A stretch of DNA of 64,000 bases, taken from positions 1 to 64,000 of the forward strand of contig NZ_JACVBX010000010.1 of assembly GCF_014852585.1 (NCBI RefSeq). Reading direction: 5' to 3'. Position numbers and translations under genes: made by a program. Shown piece after piece: positions 36,827-46,139 of this stretch (position 1 is the first letter of the stretch; each line of letters opens with the position of its first letter). Origin of the DNA: Pseudomonas sp. PDM18 (GTDB taxonomy: Bacteria > Pseudomonadota > Gammaproteobacteria > Pseudomonadales > Pseudomonadaceae). The notes beneath the pieces were generated by a model. The model saw nothing but the letters and a program-made list of their open reading frames with translations, ran no database searches and had not been told where the DNA came from.

Positions 36827-37474
36827 CTAGGGTTGCTGCAGCGTTTGCTCCAGTGAGCCGGGCGGCCAGGGCATCGAGCTGGTTTGTCGATAGCCTTGGC
36901 AGAGTTGCGCGCCATCATCCGCCAGCAGCCAAGCGCGGTCCTGCGTATAGCGCAGCATGTGGGCGAAGTTGCGTTTACGCTGCAGTCGGCTCAAGGCTCG
37001 GCGTTGAGTTTTCATGTCCGCGATGTCGATCAGGCCTAGATCACCTTCGGGGGTCTGCACGACGTTGCCCAGGTGCAGCGAGCGGAAGTACACGCCGGAA
37101 TCATGCAGCCCGGCGATGAGCGAGCCGAGGTCAACGCGCAGCCACTCTTCGGTTTGGTCGGTACTGATCAACTGGCGCAGGGTCAGGCCTGGCAGTGGAT
37201 GGTAGTGCACTGCGTCGCGAGCGATCTCCGGGATGCGATACACGCCAATGATCTGGGGGCACGGGACTCCGAGCTTCTGCAGTGCCCGGGTGTTGTCGGC
37301 GAAACGCTGCGCATAGGGATACAGCGCCGCCGAGGAGATCAGCCGCTTGCGCCGAAAGAGTTTCAGGAAATTGCCATCGGCCAGGCGCAGGACCTTGTCG
37401 CCATGCTTGTCGGCTTCCAGCACCTGGGCGCCGGCGCGCAGCGCTTCGTAGGCGGAGAGAGCGAGGTCTTGCAT
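36827..37474 (-). CDS. LPS-kinase/InaA-like protein (PA4998-like)
   Basis: 215 residues of the lipopolysaccharide-kinase-like superfamily, equivalent in position to PAO1 PA4998. An N-lobe lysine lies in NFLKLFRRKRLIS and a C-lobe metal-type Asp in LGLIDIADMKT. The catalytic loop reads FRSLHLGNV, lacking the usual HxD, so activity is uncertain. Convergent with the ArnT-like gene (stops only a few bases apart) and divergent from msbA. Likely acts on core sugars or on LPS assembly. Confidence 0.8.
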   Translation of the reverse strand: MQDLALSAYEALRAGAQVLEADKHGDKVLRLADGNFLKLFRRKRLISSAALYPYAQRFADNTRALQKLGVPCPQIIGVYRIPEIARDAVHYHPLPGLTLRQLISTDQTEEWLRVDLGSLIAGLHDSGVYFRSLHLGNVVQTPEGDLGLIDIADMKTQRRALSRLQRKRNFAHMLRYTQDRAWLLADDGAQLCQGYRQTSSMPWPPGSLEQTLQQP

Positions 37475-37535
37475 AACGGGTCCCTGAATCGATAGCCGGC
37501 TATAGTAGCCCAGCCGCCGGGCAAACGAGAACGCT

Positions 37536-37545
37536 GTGTTATAAT
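37536..37545 (+). promoter_or_regulatory. Predicted sigma-70 promoter of msbA (extended -10)
   Basis: TGTTATAAT with the TATAAT hexamer at 37540-37545 and TG one base upstream, 29 bp before the msbA ATG. The -35 region is poor, as is usual for extended -10 promoters. Transcription would start near 37552. Confidence 0.65.
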
Positions 37546-37574
37546 CGCCGACCTTTTAAGCGTGCGATTCCTAC

Positions 37575-39407
37575 ATGTCCGGTAAAGAACCCCAGACTCC
37601 TTCGAGCCTGAAGATCTACTTCCGACTGCTGTCCTATATGCGTCCGTACATCGGGATGTTCCTGCTCAGCATCATCGGCTTCCTGATCTTCGCCGCGACT
37701 CAGCCGATGCTGGCGGGCATCCTCAAGTATTTCGTCGACGGCCTGGCCCATCCGGATGCCAAGCTGTTCCCCAACTCATCCGTGACCTGGCTCCGTGACC
37801 TGTCGCTGCTCTACGCAGTGCCGCTGCTGGTGGTGCTGATCGCCGTCTGGCAAGGCGTCGGCTCCTTCCTCGGCAACTACTTCATCGCCAAGGTTTCCCT
37901 GGGGCTGGTGCAGGACCTGCGCATCGCGCTGTTCAATAATCTGCTGACCCTGCCCAACCGCTATTTCGACAGCAACAACTCCGGGCACCTGATCTCGCGC
38001 ATTACCTTCAACGTGACCATGGTCACCGGCGCGGCCACCGATGCCATCAAGGTGGTGATCCGCGAAGGCATGACCGTGGTCTTCCTGTTCCTCTCGCTGC
38101 TGTGGATGAACTGGAAACTGACCCTGGTGATGCTGGCGATCCTGCCGATCATCGCGGTGATGGTGACGACCGCCAGCCGCAAGTTCCGCAAGCAGAGCAA
38201 GAAGATCCAGGTCGCCATGGGCGATGTGACCCATGTGTCGTCCGAGACCATCCAGGGTTATCGCGTAGTCCGCAGCTTCGGCGGCGAGCCCTATGAGCGC
38301 GCGCGCTTCCGCCACGTGACTAACGAGAACACCAGCAAGAACCTGCGCATGAACAAGACCTCGGCGATCTACACGCCGATGTTGCAGCTGGTGATCTACA
38401 GCGCCATGGCGGTGCTGCTGTACCTGGTGCTGCTGCTGCGTGGCGATGCCACCGTAGGCGACCTGGTGGCCTACATCTCCATGGCCGGCCTGCTGCCCAA
38501 GCCGATTCGCCAGCTGTCCGAAGTCAGCTCGACCATCCAAAAGGGCGTGGCCGGCGCGGAAAGCATCTTCGAGCAGCTCGACGAGCAGCCCGAGGTGGAC
38601 AACGGCACAGTCGAGCGTGAACGCGTACAGGGCCGCCTCGAAGTGAAGAACCTCAGCTTCACCTACCCGGGCACCCAGAAGACGGTCCTCAACGATCTGA
38701 ACTTCAGCGTCGAGCCAGGCCAAATGGTGGCGCTGGTCGGCCGCTCCGGCAGCGGCAAATCGACCCTGGCCAACCTGATCCCGCGCTTCTACGACCACAG
38801 CGACGGGCAAATTCTGCTCGACGGTACCGATGTCGAAGACTACAAGCTGAGCAACCTGCGCAAGCACATCGCCCTGGTCACCCAGCAGGTCAACCTGTTC
38901 AACGACAGCGTGTTGAACAACATCGCCTATGGCGACCTCGCCAGCAAACCGCGCGAGGCGGTAGAGAAGGCGGCAGATGACGCCTTCGCCCGCGAGTTCA
39001 TCGACCGCCTGCCCGAAGGTTTCGAGACCGAGGTCGGCGAGAACGGCGTGATGCTCTCTGGTGGCCAGCGCCAGCGCCTGGCGATTGCCCGCGCGCTGCT
39101 CAAGGATGCTCCGGTGCTGATTCTCGATGAGGCCACCTCGGCGCTGGACACCGAATCCGAGCGGCACATCCAGGCAGCCCTGGAGAAGGTCATGGAAGGT
39201 CGGACCACGCTGGTCATCGCCCACCGCCTGAGTACCATCGAGGCAGCGGACCTGATCCTGGTGATGGACCAGGGCCACATCGTCGAACGCGGTTCCCACG
39301 ACGAACTGATCGCGCAGAACGGCTATTACGCCCGTCTGCACGCTCGCCAGTTCGCCGACGACCCGGTCGACGGGGCCGAAGAAGCACCGGTCGAGCAACC
39401 GGTATGA
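37575..39407 (+). CDS. msbA: Lipid A/LPS flippase MsbA (ABC transporter)
   Basis: Homodimeric ABC exporter that flips core-lipid A across the inner membrane. 610 residues. Transmembrane domain about 1-345 with six hydrophobic helices, ATPase domain about 360-590. Walker A GRSGSGKST (~388), Q-loop, ABC signature LSGGQRQRL (~494), Walker B VLILDEAT (~512) and the H-loop IAHRLST are all intact. ATG at 37575. Downstream mig-14 follows after 22 bp, suggesting one transcript with mig-14 and dnpA. Confidence 0.97.
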   Translation: MSGKEPQTPSSLKIYFRLLSYMRPYIGMFLLSIIGFLIFAATQPMLAGILKYFVDGLAHPDAKLFPNSSVTWLRDLSLLYAVPLLVVLIAVWQGVGSFLGNYFIAKVSLGLVQDLRIALFNNLLTLPNRYFDSNNSGHLISRITFNVTMVTGAATDAIKVVIREGMTVVFLFLSLLWMNWKLTLVMLAILPIIAVMVTTASRKFRKQSKKIQVAMGDVTHVSSETIQGYRVVRSFGGEPYERARFRHVTNENTSKNLRMNKTSAIYTPMLQLVIYSAMAVLLYLVLLLRGDATVGDLVAYISMAGLLPKPIRQLSEVSSTIQKGVAGAESIFEQLDEQPEVDNGTVERERVQGRLEVKNLSFTYPGTQKTVLNDLNFSVEPGQMVALVGRSGSGKSTLANLIPRFYDHSDGQILLDGTDVEDYKLSNLRKHIALVTQQVNLFNDSVLNNIAYGDLASKPREAVEKAADDAFAREFIDRLPEGFETEVGENGVMLSGGQRQRLAIARALLKDAPVLILDEATSALDTESERHIQAALEKVMEGRTTLVIAHRLSTIEAADLILVMDQGHIVERGSHDELIAQNGYYARLHARQFADDPVDGAEEAPVEQPV

Positions 39408-39429
39408 CGCAGGTGCGGACCTCTCCGGC

Positions 39430-40326
39430 ATGCTGAATCGTCTGCGAGTCTTCCGCGAACGCGGCTGGACGCCCATCGCGGCGGCCGACTATGCGGCCGC
39501 CTGGCAGCGCTTCGGCGGCAGCGTCGCCACCCATCCGGATGTGGTCGAGCGTCTCGCCCATCTGGCGGGCATTCCGGTGCGTTACCTGGGCTGGTTCGAG
39601 AGCGATGATCTGCGCGCCGCCGTGCCGACCTGGGGGCGCAATCTTGCGCTGTCCAAGGACGTGCTCAAGCGCGTGGGCAAGAAGGCGCTGTTCGACCTGG
39701 GCAACGCCGAGATCATCCTGCCCATTGCCGAGGGTGCGCGCATCGAGCTGCGCCACCAGGTGCGCTACCTCTCCGAGCTGAACCGCGAGCAGGTCAGTGA
39801 TGCCCGCGAGCAGCCCGAACAGCTGGCGATGAACCGCGCGCCGGCCGACTTCTCGAAGAAATTCCGCTACAACCAACGCCGCGAACAGCGCCTGCTGGAA
39901 GAGGCGGGCGGCGTGCTGCAGCCCATGAGCGAGCTGAGCCCTGAAGAGCAGGCGAGCATCTATGCCGACCTGTTCCAGCGCCGCTGGGAATTCGAAGTGC
40001 CGGGCAAGGCGCGGCTCGCCGAAGTCTTCGGCCTGATGCGCGAATTCATGCGCGGCTCGCTGGTACGCCTGGACGGCGAGCCGGTGGCGATCCAGATTCT
40101 CTATCGGGTCGAAGCGCCGAAGTGGGTCAGCGTCGAGTACATCAACGGCGGCGTGGCTCCGGAGAATCGCGAGTTCAGCCCCGGCAGCGTGCTCAGCTTC
40201 GTCAATACACAAGAGGCCTGGGCCGAGGCCGAGGCGCTGGGCAAGCCGCTGCGCTATTCCTTCGGCCGCGCCGACCGCGAGTACAAGGACCGCTGGTGCC
40301 ACCGCGTGCCGGTGTTCCAGGTCTGA
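39430..40326 (+). CDS. mig-14: Mig-14 family protein
   Basis: 298 residues. The Mig-14 family has a GNAT-like acyltransferase fold and is linked in Salmonella and P. aeruginosa to survival of cationic antimicrobial peptides; biochemical activity is not established. The N terminus (MLNRLRVFRERGWTPIAAAD) and the C-terminal segment GRADREYKDRWCHRVPVF are family-like. In PAO1 the mig-14 gene (PA5003) sits between wapH and dnpA, upstream of waaL. Here it lies after msbA, so the pair mig-14/dnpA has a different position. Confidence 0.9.
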   Translation: MLNRLRVFRERGWTPIAAADYAAAWQRFGGSVATHPDVVERLAHLAGIPVRYLGWFESDDLRAAVPTWGRNLALSKDVLKRVGKKALFDLGNAEIILPIAEGARIELRHQVRYLSELNREQVSDAREQPEQLAMNRAPADFSKKFRYNQRREQRLLEEAGGVLQPMSELSPEEQASIYADLFQRRWEFEVPGKARLAEVFGLMREFMRGSLVRLDGEPVAIQILYRVEAPKWVSVEYINGGVAPENREFSPGSVLSFVNTQEAWAEAEALGKPLRYSFGRADREYKDRWCHRVPVFQV

Positions 40327-40364
40327 CGCCCCGCCCGCGCAAGCGGGCCTGATGGAGAGTCGCC

Positions 40365-41777
40365 ATGAGCGCCCGCAAGCAGCACCTGCTCAAACAGCAC
40401 CGTCGCAAGAAGCGCGCGACCCTGCTCGTCGCCCTGCTGGCGGTGATCCTGCTGGGCATCTTCGCGCCCTGGTGGAGCGTGCCGTTGGCCGTTCTGTTGG
40501 GCTGGGTCGCTCATGAGGCGTGGTTCGCCGATCACCTGTTCTATTCGCCGCGCGACGACTACCGCTACGACTTCCCCGAGGGCTCCATCGCTCTGCCGGT
40601 TTCGCTCGGTCCGCATGGCCTCCACGTCGCCACCGACGCGCTGCCGGAGAACGAGGAAACGCTGGTGCTGGAGATCGAGGTCAAGGCCTCGTTGCTCGGC
40701 CGCTGGCTCGACCCGCAGGTACTGGTCGAGGGCGTCGAGCCTGACCGCCAGGACTTCGAGCGCGGCGTCAGCGGCAAGCGCTACATCAACCTGTCCGGCC
40801 AGGGCGAGGCGCTGCGTTCCGGCCAGTTGCGCATTCGCAGCCGCCATTGCCGGCTCGCGCAGCAGGGCGTGCTGCACGCCTTCCACAACCCCGACTACAC
40901 CCGACAGCGCCTGCTGATCGTCGCGCCCCACGCCGACGATGCCGAGCTCGCTGCCTTCGGCCAGTACAGCCGCTGTCCCGACGCCTGGATCGTCACCCTG
41001 ACCCAGGGCGAGATCGAGGCCGAGCACTACCAGCGCCTGGGGCTGGACAAGGCCGCTGCCGCCCATCTCAAGGGCCGCCTGCGTACCTGGGACAGTATCG
41101 CCGCGCCGTTGTGGGGCGGCGTACCTACCGATCACTGCGTGCAACTGGGCTACTACTGCTTGCAACTGCCGGCCATGGCTGCCGATCCAAGCCAGGCATT
41201 CGGCTCGCGAGAGTCTGGTGATATCGATATCCGCAGTGCGCGCGGCCTCAACCCCTTCCCTTTGCCGGGCGACAGCGATGGCGCGCCGACCTGGCTCAAC
41301 CTGGTGGCCGACCTCACCGCGCTGATCGAACGCATCCGCCCGGAAGTGGTGCTTACGGCGCACCCGGAACTGGACCCCCACGCCGACCACGTGCACGCCA
41401 CCCAGGCGACGCTGGAGGCGATGTCGCGTAGCAGCTGGAAACCGCAGACGCTGCTGCTCTACGCCAACCACCTGCACGACAACGACCGCTGGCCCATGGG
41501 GCCGGCCGACGGCGGCATCGCCCTGCCACCTTGTATCGAGGCATTACCGGCCGACCCGCTGTGGAGCCCGGTGCTCGACGCCGCGACCCGCGTCGACAAG
41601 GCCCTGGCCCTGGCCCTGCAGCATGACTTGCAGACCCCGCTCACCGGCAAGAAACGCCTGCGCCGGCTGATCCAGCGCGTGCTCGCCGGCCGTCAGTGGC
41701 CGGTCACTGGCGACGACGAGTTCTTCCGCAAGGCGGTGCGCCGCCACGAGCTGTTCTGGGTGCGCAAAGTCCCGTAG
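40365..41777 (+). CDS. dnpA: PIG-L family de-N-acetylase DnpA
   Basis: 470 residues. One or two N-terminal membrane helices (~18-55) are followed by a PIG-L/LmbE-type zinc deacetylase domain with LLIVAPHADDAELAAFG (~185-200) and HPELDPHADHVHA (~333-345), both metal-binding motifs. The P. aeruginosa equivalent (PA5002) is reported to influence fluoroquinolone persistence and is thought to act on LPS core. 38 bp after mig-14 with a GGAGAG box, ATG at 40365. It is the last gene of the msbA-mig-14-dnpA group. Confidence 0.9.
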   Translation: MSARKQHLLKQHRRKKRATLLVALLAVILLGIFAPWWSVPLAVLLGWVAHEAWFADHLFYSPRDDYRYDFPEGSIALPVSLGPHGLHVATDALPENEETLVLEIEVKASLLGRWLDPQVLVEGVEPDRQDFERGVSGKRYINLSGQGEALRSGQLRIRSRHCRLAQQGVLHAFHNPDYTRQRLLIVAPHADDAELAAFGQYSRCPDAWIVTLTQGEIEAEHYQRLGLDKAAAAHLKGRLRTWDSIAAPLWGGVPTDHCVQLGYYCLQLPAMAADPSQAFGSRESGDIDIRSARGLNPFPLPGDSDGAPTWLNLVADLTALIERIRPEVVLTAHPELDPHADHVHATQATLEAMSRSSWKPQTLLLYANHLHDNDRWPMGPADGGIALPPCIEALPADPLWSPVLDAATRVDKALALALQHDLQTPLTGKKRLRRLIQRVLAGRQWPVTGDDEFFRKAVRRHELFWVRKVP

Positions 41778-41826
41778 AGATTGCCGTGACCACCCGGTGC
41801 CCGGCGCAAGTCGCAGCGGGCGGCTA

Positions 41827-41835
41827 TGGTATTAT
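41827..41835 (+). promoter_or_regulatory. Predicted promoter of hldE (extended -10)
   Basis: TGGTATTAT, with hexamer TATTAT at 41830-41835 preceded by TG plus one base, 29 bp upstream of the hldE ATG. No good -35 is visible. This suggests hldE has its own promoter despite the short distance to dnpA. Confidence 0.5.
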
Positions 41836-41864
41836 CCGCGGCGATTTCGACCTGCGGAGTTCCC

Positions 41865-43289
41865 ATGAAATTGACCATGCCCCGATTCGATCAGGCCCCC
41901 GTGCTGGTGGTAGGCGACGTGATGCTCGACCGCTACTGGCACGGCGCGACCTCGCGCATCTCGCCCGAGGCGCCGGTGCCCGTGGTGCGGGTCGAACAGC
42001 ATGAGGATCGCCCCGGTGGTGCTGCCAACGTCGCTCTGAACCTCGCCGCCCTTGGCGCCCCTGCCTTCCTGGTCGGCGTCACCGGCGTCGACGAAGCCGC
42101 CGACAGCCTCAGCGACAGCCTGCAGGCGGTGGGCGTGACCACCCGCTTCCAGCGCATCGCCGGCCAGCCGACCATCGTCAAGCTGCGCGTCATGAGCCGC
42201 CACCAGCAACTGCTGCGCGTGGACTTCGAGGAAGCCTTCCGCACCGACGCCGTGGCCCTGTCCGCCGATGTCGAGGCGCTGCTGGACCAGGTCCGCGTGC
42301 TGGTGCTGTCCGACTACGGCAAGGGCGCGCTGAAGAACCACCAGCAACTGATCCAGGCTGCCCGCCAGCGCGGCATTCCGGTGCTGGCCGATCCCAAGGG
42401 CAAGGACTTCGCCATCTATCGCGGCGCCAGCCTGATCACCCCGAATCTCTCCGAATTCGAAGCCATTGTCGGTCGCTGCACGGACGAGGCCGACCTGGTC
42501 GCCAAGGGCCAGCAACTGATGACCGAGCTGGAGCTCGGCGCGCTGCTGGTCACCCGTGGCGAACACGGCATGACCCTGCTGCGCCCGGGCCACAGCGCCC
42601 TGCACCTGCCGGCCCGTGCCCGCGAAGTGTTCGACGTCACCGGCGCCGGCGACACGGTGATTTCCACCCTCGCCGGCGCCATTGCCGCCGGCGAGGACCT
42701 GCCGCAGGCCGTCGCCCTGGCCAACCTGGCTGCCGGCATCGTCGTCGGCAAGCTCGGCACCGCCGCCATCAGCGCCCCGGAACTGCGCCGCGCCGTGCAG
42801 CGTGAACAGGGCTCCGAGCGTGGCGTGCTGAGCCTCGAGCAACTGCTGCTGGCCATCGAGGACGCCCGCGCCCACGGCGAGAAGATTGTCTTCACCAACG
42901 GTTGCTTCGACATCCTCCATGCAGGTCACGTGACCTACCTGGAGCAGGCCCGCGCCCAGGGCGATCGCCTGATCGTCGCCACCAACGACGACGCCTCTGT
43001 GACCCGCCTGAAAGGCCCGGGCCGCCCGATCAACAGCGTCGACCGCCGCATGGCTGTGCTCGCCGGCCTCGGCGCGGTGGACTGGGTCGTCAGCTTCGCC
43101 GAAGACACCCCCGAGCGCCTGCTCACCGAAGTCCGCCCGGACGTGCTGGTGAAGGGTGGCGACTACGGCGTCGAGCAGGTGGTCGGCGCCGACATCGTCA
43201 AGGCTTACGGCGGCGAAGTGCGCGTGCTGGGACTGGTGGAAAACAGCTCCACCACCGCCATCGTCGAGAAGATTCGCCATCAGGGCTGA
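41865..43289 (+). CDS. hldE: Bifunctional heptose 7-phosphate kinase / heptose 1-phosphate adenylyltransferase
   Basis: Makes ADP-D-glycero-D-manno-heptose, the precursor used (after epimerisation by HldD) by WaaC and WaaF. 474 residues, full length. N-terminal pfkB-type kinase domain 1-~315 ([15 protein letters not shown], and near residue 260 [10 protein letters not shown]). C-terminal nucleotidyltransferase domain ~340-474 with [23 protein letters not shown] at 41865 gives the conserved MKLTMPRFD start; an upstream ATG at 41826 precedes the likely promoter. Followed by a REP-like element and a terminator. Confidence 0.97.
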   Translation: MKLTMPRFDQAPVLVVGDVMLDRYWHGATSRISPEAPVPVVRVEQHEDRPGGAANVALNLAALGAPAFLVGVTGVDEAADSLSDSLQAVGVTTRFQRIAGQPTIVKLRVMSRHQQLLRVDFEEAFRTDAVALSADVEALLDQVRVLVLSDYGKGALKNHQQLIQAARQRGIPVLADPKGKDFAIYRGASLITPNLSEFEAIVGRCTDEADLVAKGQQLMTELELGALLVTRGEHGMTLLRPGHSALHLPARAREVFDVTGAGDTVISTLAGAIAAGEDLPQAVALANLAAGIVVGKLGTAAISAPELRRAVQREQGSERGVLSLEQLLLAIEDARAHGEKIVFTNGCFDILHAGHVTYLEQARAQGDRLIVATNDDASVTRLKGPGRPINSVDRRMAVLAGLGAVDWVVSFAEDTPERLLTEVRPDVLVKGGDYGVEQVVGADIVKAYGGEVRVLGLVENSSTTAIVEKIRHQG

Positions 43290-43305
43290 TCTCGTTCACG
43301 ACTGC

Positions 43306-43355
43306 GTGGGGCGCCGGCCTTGCCGGCGTTCGCGGGCATGGCCCGCTCCTACAGG
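43306..43355 (+). repeat. REP-like element after hldE
   Basis: GCCGGCCTTGCCGGC hairpin joined to GTTCGCGGGCATGGCCCG and CTCCTACAGG, a Pseudomonas REP family variant (43328-43355 being the REP proper). It is located between the hldE stop and its terminator. Confidence 0.65.
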
Positions 43356-43363
43356 TGTGCACC

Positions 43364-43389
43364 AACCGGCCGTCAGGCCGGTTTTTCTT
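43364..43389 (+). terminator. Intrinsic terminator downstream of hldE
   Basis: An 8-bp perfect stem AACCGGCC/GGCCGGTT with a GTCA loop is followed by TTTCTTT. It ends the hldE transcript and separates it from the acyl-CoA dehydrogenase genes. Confidence 0.9.
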
Positions 43390-43487
43390 TGACCGCTCTG
43401 CCAGTCACCGGCGGCAAAACGGTCATGGTCCCTGCGGCATTTTGCAGCGCATGATCGGGGCATCCACCCTCCGCGGAGCGAGATGCC

Positions 43488-44771
43488 ATGACCACCGACG
43501 TGCAGGGCCGCGCCCTGGCCGTGCTGAACCGTGTCGCCCAAGCCGACTGGCCGGACCGACTGAAGCTGCGTAAGCCCTTCGAAAGACTCCTCTACAGCGG
43601 CAGCCGCACCGGCTTCCGGCTGGCCAGCGAGCGCGCCGCCAAGCAGCCTAAGACCCCACGCAAGGCCGACCCGGACGGGCTGTTCGACCTGTCGCTGTCC
43701 GACGAGCAGCAGATGCTCGTGGAGATGCTCGAAGGCTTTGCCGCCGAAGTGCTACGCCCGGCCGCCCATGAGGCCGACGCCAAGGCCAGCCTGAGCCTCG
43801 AGTTGCTTGCCCAGGCGCAGGAACTGGGCCTGACCCATTACGGCGTCAGTGAAGTACACGGCGGCATGGCCGGCGAGCGCACCGTGGTGACCAACGCGCT
43901 GATCGCCGAATCCCTCGCCCGTGGCGACCTCAGCCTGGCTGCCGCACTGCTGGTCCCGCTCTCGTCGGCTAACTGCATTCGTCGCTGGGCTTCGCCGCAA
44001 CAGCAGGCGCGCTGGCTGCCGGCGTTCGTTGGCGAAGAAGCGGCGCCGCTGATCGCCATCGCGGTGAACGAACCGCAGTTGCTGGTCGATCCGCTGCGCC
44101 CGGCCACCAAGGCGCGCAAGCGGGGTTCGAGCTACACATTGACTGGCGAAAAATGCCTGGTCGTGCGCGGCGTGGATGCGCAGAAGCTGATCGTGGCGGC
44201 GGATGCCGGCGACGGCCCGGCGCTGTTCCTTATCGACACCCGCGCCAAGGGCGTCGAAGTGCGCGCCGAACCGGCCATGGGCCTTAAGGCCACCGGCACC
44301 GCGCGGGTTCGCTTGAAGGGCGTGAAGGTTCCGGCCGAACAGCGGCTGGCGGCGGAGCGCTTCGACTACCAGGCCTTCCTCGATCACACCGCGCTGGCCT
44401 GGTGCGCGCTGGCGGTGGGCACCGGGCAGGCCGCGCTGGACTACGTGATCACGTACTGCAACGAGCGCGAAGCCTTCGGCGAGCCGATCAGCCATCGCCA
44501 GGGCGTGGCCTTCATGGTCGCCGACATCGCGGTCGAGCTGGACGCCATGCGCCTGATGGTCTGGCGCGCCTGCGCACTGGCCGAGCGTGGTCAGGCCTTC
44601 CACCGCGAGGCTTACCTCGCGAAGCTGCTCTGCGCCGAGAAGGCGATGAAGATCGGCACCGACGCGGTGCAACTGCTCGGCGGCCACGGTTTCACCCAGG
44701 AACACCCGGCCGAGCGCTGGTACCGCGACCTGCGCGCCGTCAGTTTGATGGCCGGCGGTCTACACCTGTAA
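43488..44771 (+). CDS. Acyl-CoA dehydrogenase family protein (PA4995-like)
   Basis: 427 residues, FAD-dependent acyl-CoA dehydrogenase fold. The C-terminal segment KIGTDAVQLLGGHGF followed by EHPAERWYRDLRA is the family signature. An N-terminal extension of about 60 residues precedes the usual domain. The central loop that normally reads TEPxxGSD is poorly conserved (AVNEPQLLVDPL), so substrate range may differ from its neighbour. ATG 43488 with GGAGCGAG upstream. It forms a pair with the next dehydrogenase, as in PAO1 PA4995/PA4994, but the two are separated here by a palindromic repeat. Confidence 0.88.
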   Translation: MTTDVQGRALAVLNRVAQADWPDRLKLRKPFERLLYSGSRTGFRLASERAAKQPKTPRKADPDGLFDLSLSDEQQMLVEMLEGFAAEVLRPAAHEADAKASLSLELLAQAQELGLTHYGVSEVHGGMAGERTVVTNALIAESLARGDLSLAAALLVPLSSANCIRRWASPQQQARWLPAFVGEEAAPLIAIAVNEPQLLVDPLRPATKARKRGSSYTLTGEKCLVVRGVDAQKLIVAADAGDGPALFLIDTRAKGVEVRAEPAMGLKATGTARVRLKGVKVPAEQRLAAERFDYQAFLDHTALAWCALAVGTGQAALDYVITYCNEREAFGEPISHRQGVAFMVADIAVELDAMRLMVWRACALAERGQAFHREAYLAKLLCAEKAMKIGTDAVQLLGGHGFTQEHPAERWYRDLRAVSLMAGGLHL

Positions 44772-44776
44772 CGCGG

Positions 44777-44901
44777 GCTCATCGCTGCTGCGCTCGCCCA
44801 GCCGGCGTTGGAAACGAACTCGGAATGCTCATTTACAACTGTAAACTCCGCTTCCTCGTCCGTTTCCGCCTTGGCTGCGCTTCGCTCGCGACGTGATGAG
44901 C
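44777..44901 (+). repeat. Nested palindromic repeat, copy 1 (~125 bp)
   Basis: Lies between the two acyl-CoA dehydrogenase genes. Outer arms GCTCATC (44777-44783) and GATGAGC (44895-44901), middle arms GGAAACG / CGTTTCC, and an inner hairpin TTTACA-AC-TGTAAA (44832-44845). Its reverse complement matches the copy at 55574-55694 over a ~70-bp core with changes on both sides of the stems that keep pairing. It is not coding: the frames that cross it give the same short peptide only because the repeat is shared. Confidence 0.75.
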
Positions 44902-44919
44902 TCCGCTTAGGAGCTTTGC

Positions 44920-46125
44920 ATGTACCTCGAGACGCCGAAGAAATTCCGCACCTTGCAGAACCAGGCCCGCCAGGTGGCGGAGAACTACCTGCGACCAATT
45001 TCGCGCAAGTACGACAAGGCCGAGCACGCCTACCCCAAGGAGCTGGACCTGCTGGCCGCGCTGCTGGACGGCATGAATGCCGGCTCGCCGGATGCCGTAG
45101 GCGCCACCTCCGCCAGCAAGCGCAAGGCCGGCTCGGAGGAGGGCGTGAAGAATGGTGGCAACCTGTCCGCCTGCCTGGGCGTGATGGAAATGTGCTGGGG
45201 CGACACCGGCCTGCTGCTGGCCATGCCGCGCCAGGGCCTGGGCAACGCCGCCATTGCCGCGGTGGCCAATGAGGAGCAGCTCAAGCGCTTCTCCGGCACC
45301 TGGGCGGCCATGGCCATCACCGAGCCGGGCTGCGGCTCGGACTCGGCGGCGATCCGCACCACGGCCACCCGCGATGGCGATCACTACCTGCTCAATGGCG
45401 AGAAGATCTTCGTCACCTCCGGCGCCCGCGCCGACGCGGTGGTGGTCTGGGCGACCCTGGACAAGAGCCTCGGCCGCGCAGCGATCAAGTCCTTCGTGGT
45501 GGAGAAGGGCACGCCGGGCATGACCGTCACCCGCCTGGAGAAGAAGCTCGGCATCAAGGCCTCGGACACCGCGTCCATCAGCTTCAGCGACTGCCGCGTG
45601 CCGGCCGCCAACCTGCTGGGCAATGCCGAGATCGATGTGCAGAAGGGCTTTGCCGGGGTGATGGAAACCTTCGACAACACCCGCCCGCTGGTGGCTGCCA
45701 TGGCGATCGGCGTGGCCAAGGCCTCGCTGGATCGCACCCGCGAACTGCTGAAGACGGCCGGCTGCCGCTTCGACTATCGCCAGCCGCTGCTGACCGCCAG
45801 CCACGCCGAAGCCACGTTGTACCGGCTGGAAGCCGAATGGGAGGCCGCGCGCCTGCTGACCCTGAAGGCCGCCTGGATGGCCGACAACCGTCAGCCCAAC
45901 TCCAAGGAAGCATCCATAGCCAAGGCCAAGGCCGGGCGGGTGGCCAACGAGGTGACGCTGAAATGCGTCGAGCTGGCCGGGGCACTGGGTTATGGGGAAG
46001 AGGAATTGCTGGAGAAGTGGGCGCGGGACTCGAAGATCCTCGACATCTTCGAAGGCACCCAGCAGATCCAGTTGCTGATCGTGGCGCGTCGGTTGCTGGG
46101 CAAGAGTTCCAGTCAATTGAAGTGA
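44920..46125 (+). CDS. Acyl-CoA dehydrogenase (PA4994-like)
   Basis: 401 residues, short-class acyl-CoA dehydrogenase. AITEPGCGSDSAAIRTTA (~129-146) is the canonical flavin/substrate loop, GEKIFVTSGARADAVVV follows, and a C-terminal LGYGEEELLEKWARDSKILDI matches the family, with E near IFEGTQQIQ as a candidate for the end of the active-site region. ATG at 44920 with TTAGGAG 7 nt upstream. Probably works with the upstream paralog on an unknown acyl-CoA. Confidence 0.93.
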   Translation: MYLETPKKFRTLQNQARQVAENYLRPISRKYDKAEHAYPKELDLLAALLDGMNAGSPDAVGATSASKRKAGSEEGVKNGGNLSACLGVMEMCWGDTGLLLAMPRQGLGNAAIAAVANEEQLKRFSGTWAAMAITEPGCGSDSAAIRTTATRDGDHYLLNGEKIFVTSGARADAVVVWATLDKSLGRAAIKSFVVEKGTPGMTVTRLEKKLGIKASDTASISFSDCRVPAANLLGNAEIDVQKGFAGVMETFDNTRPLVAAMAIGVAKASLDRTRELLKTAGCRFDYRQPLLTASHAEATLYRLEAEWEAARLLTLKAAWMADNRQPNSKEASIAKAKAGRVANEVTLKCVELAGALGYGEEELLEKWARDSKILDIFEGTQQIQLLIVARRLLGKSSSQLK

Positions 46126-46139
46126 GGCGTAGCGCTTTT

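Noticed and set aside
44808..45272. Frame crossing the palindromic repeat and the start of the acyl-CoA dehydrogenase gene
   Set aside because: It begins inside the repeat and overlaps the dehydrogenase gene out of frame; the shared peptide with 55,6xx reflects the repeat.
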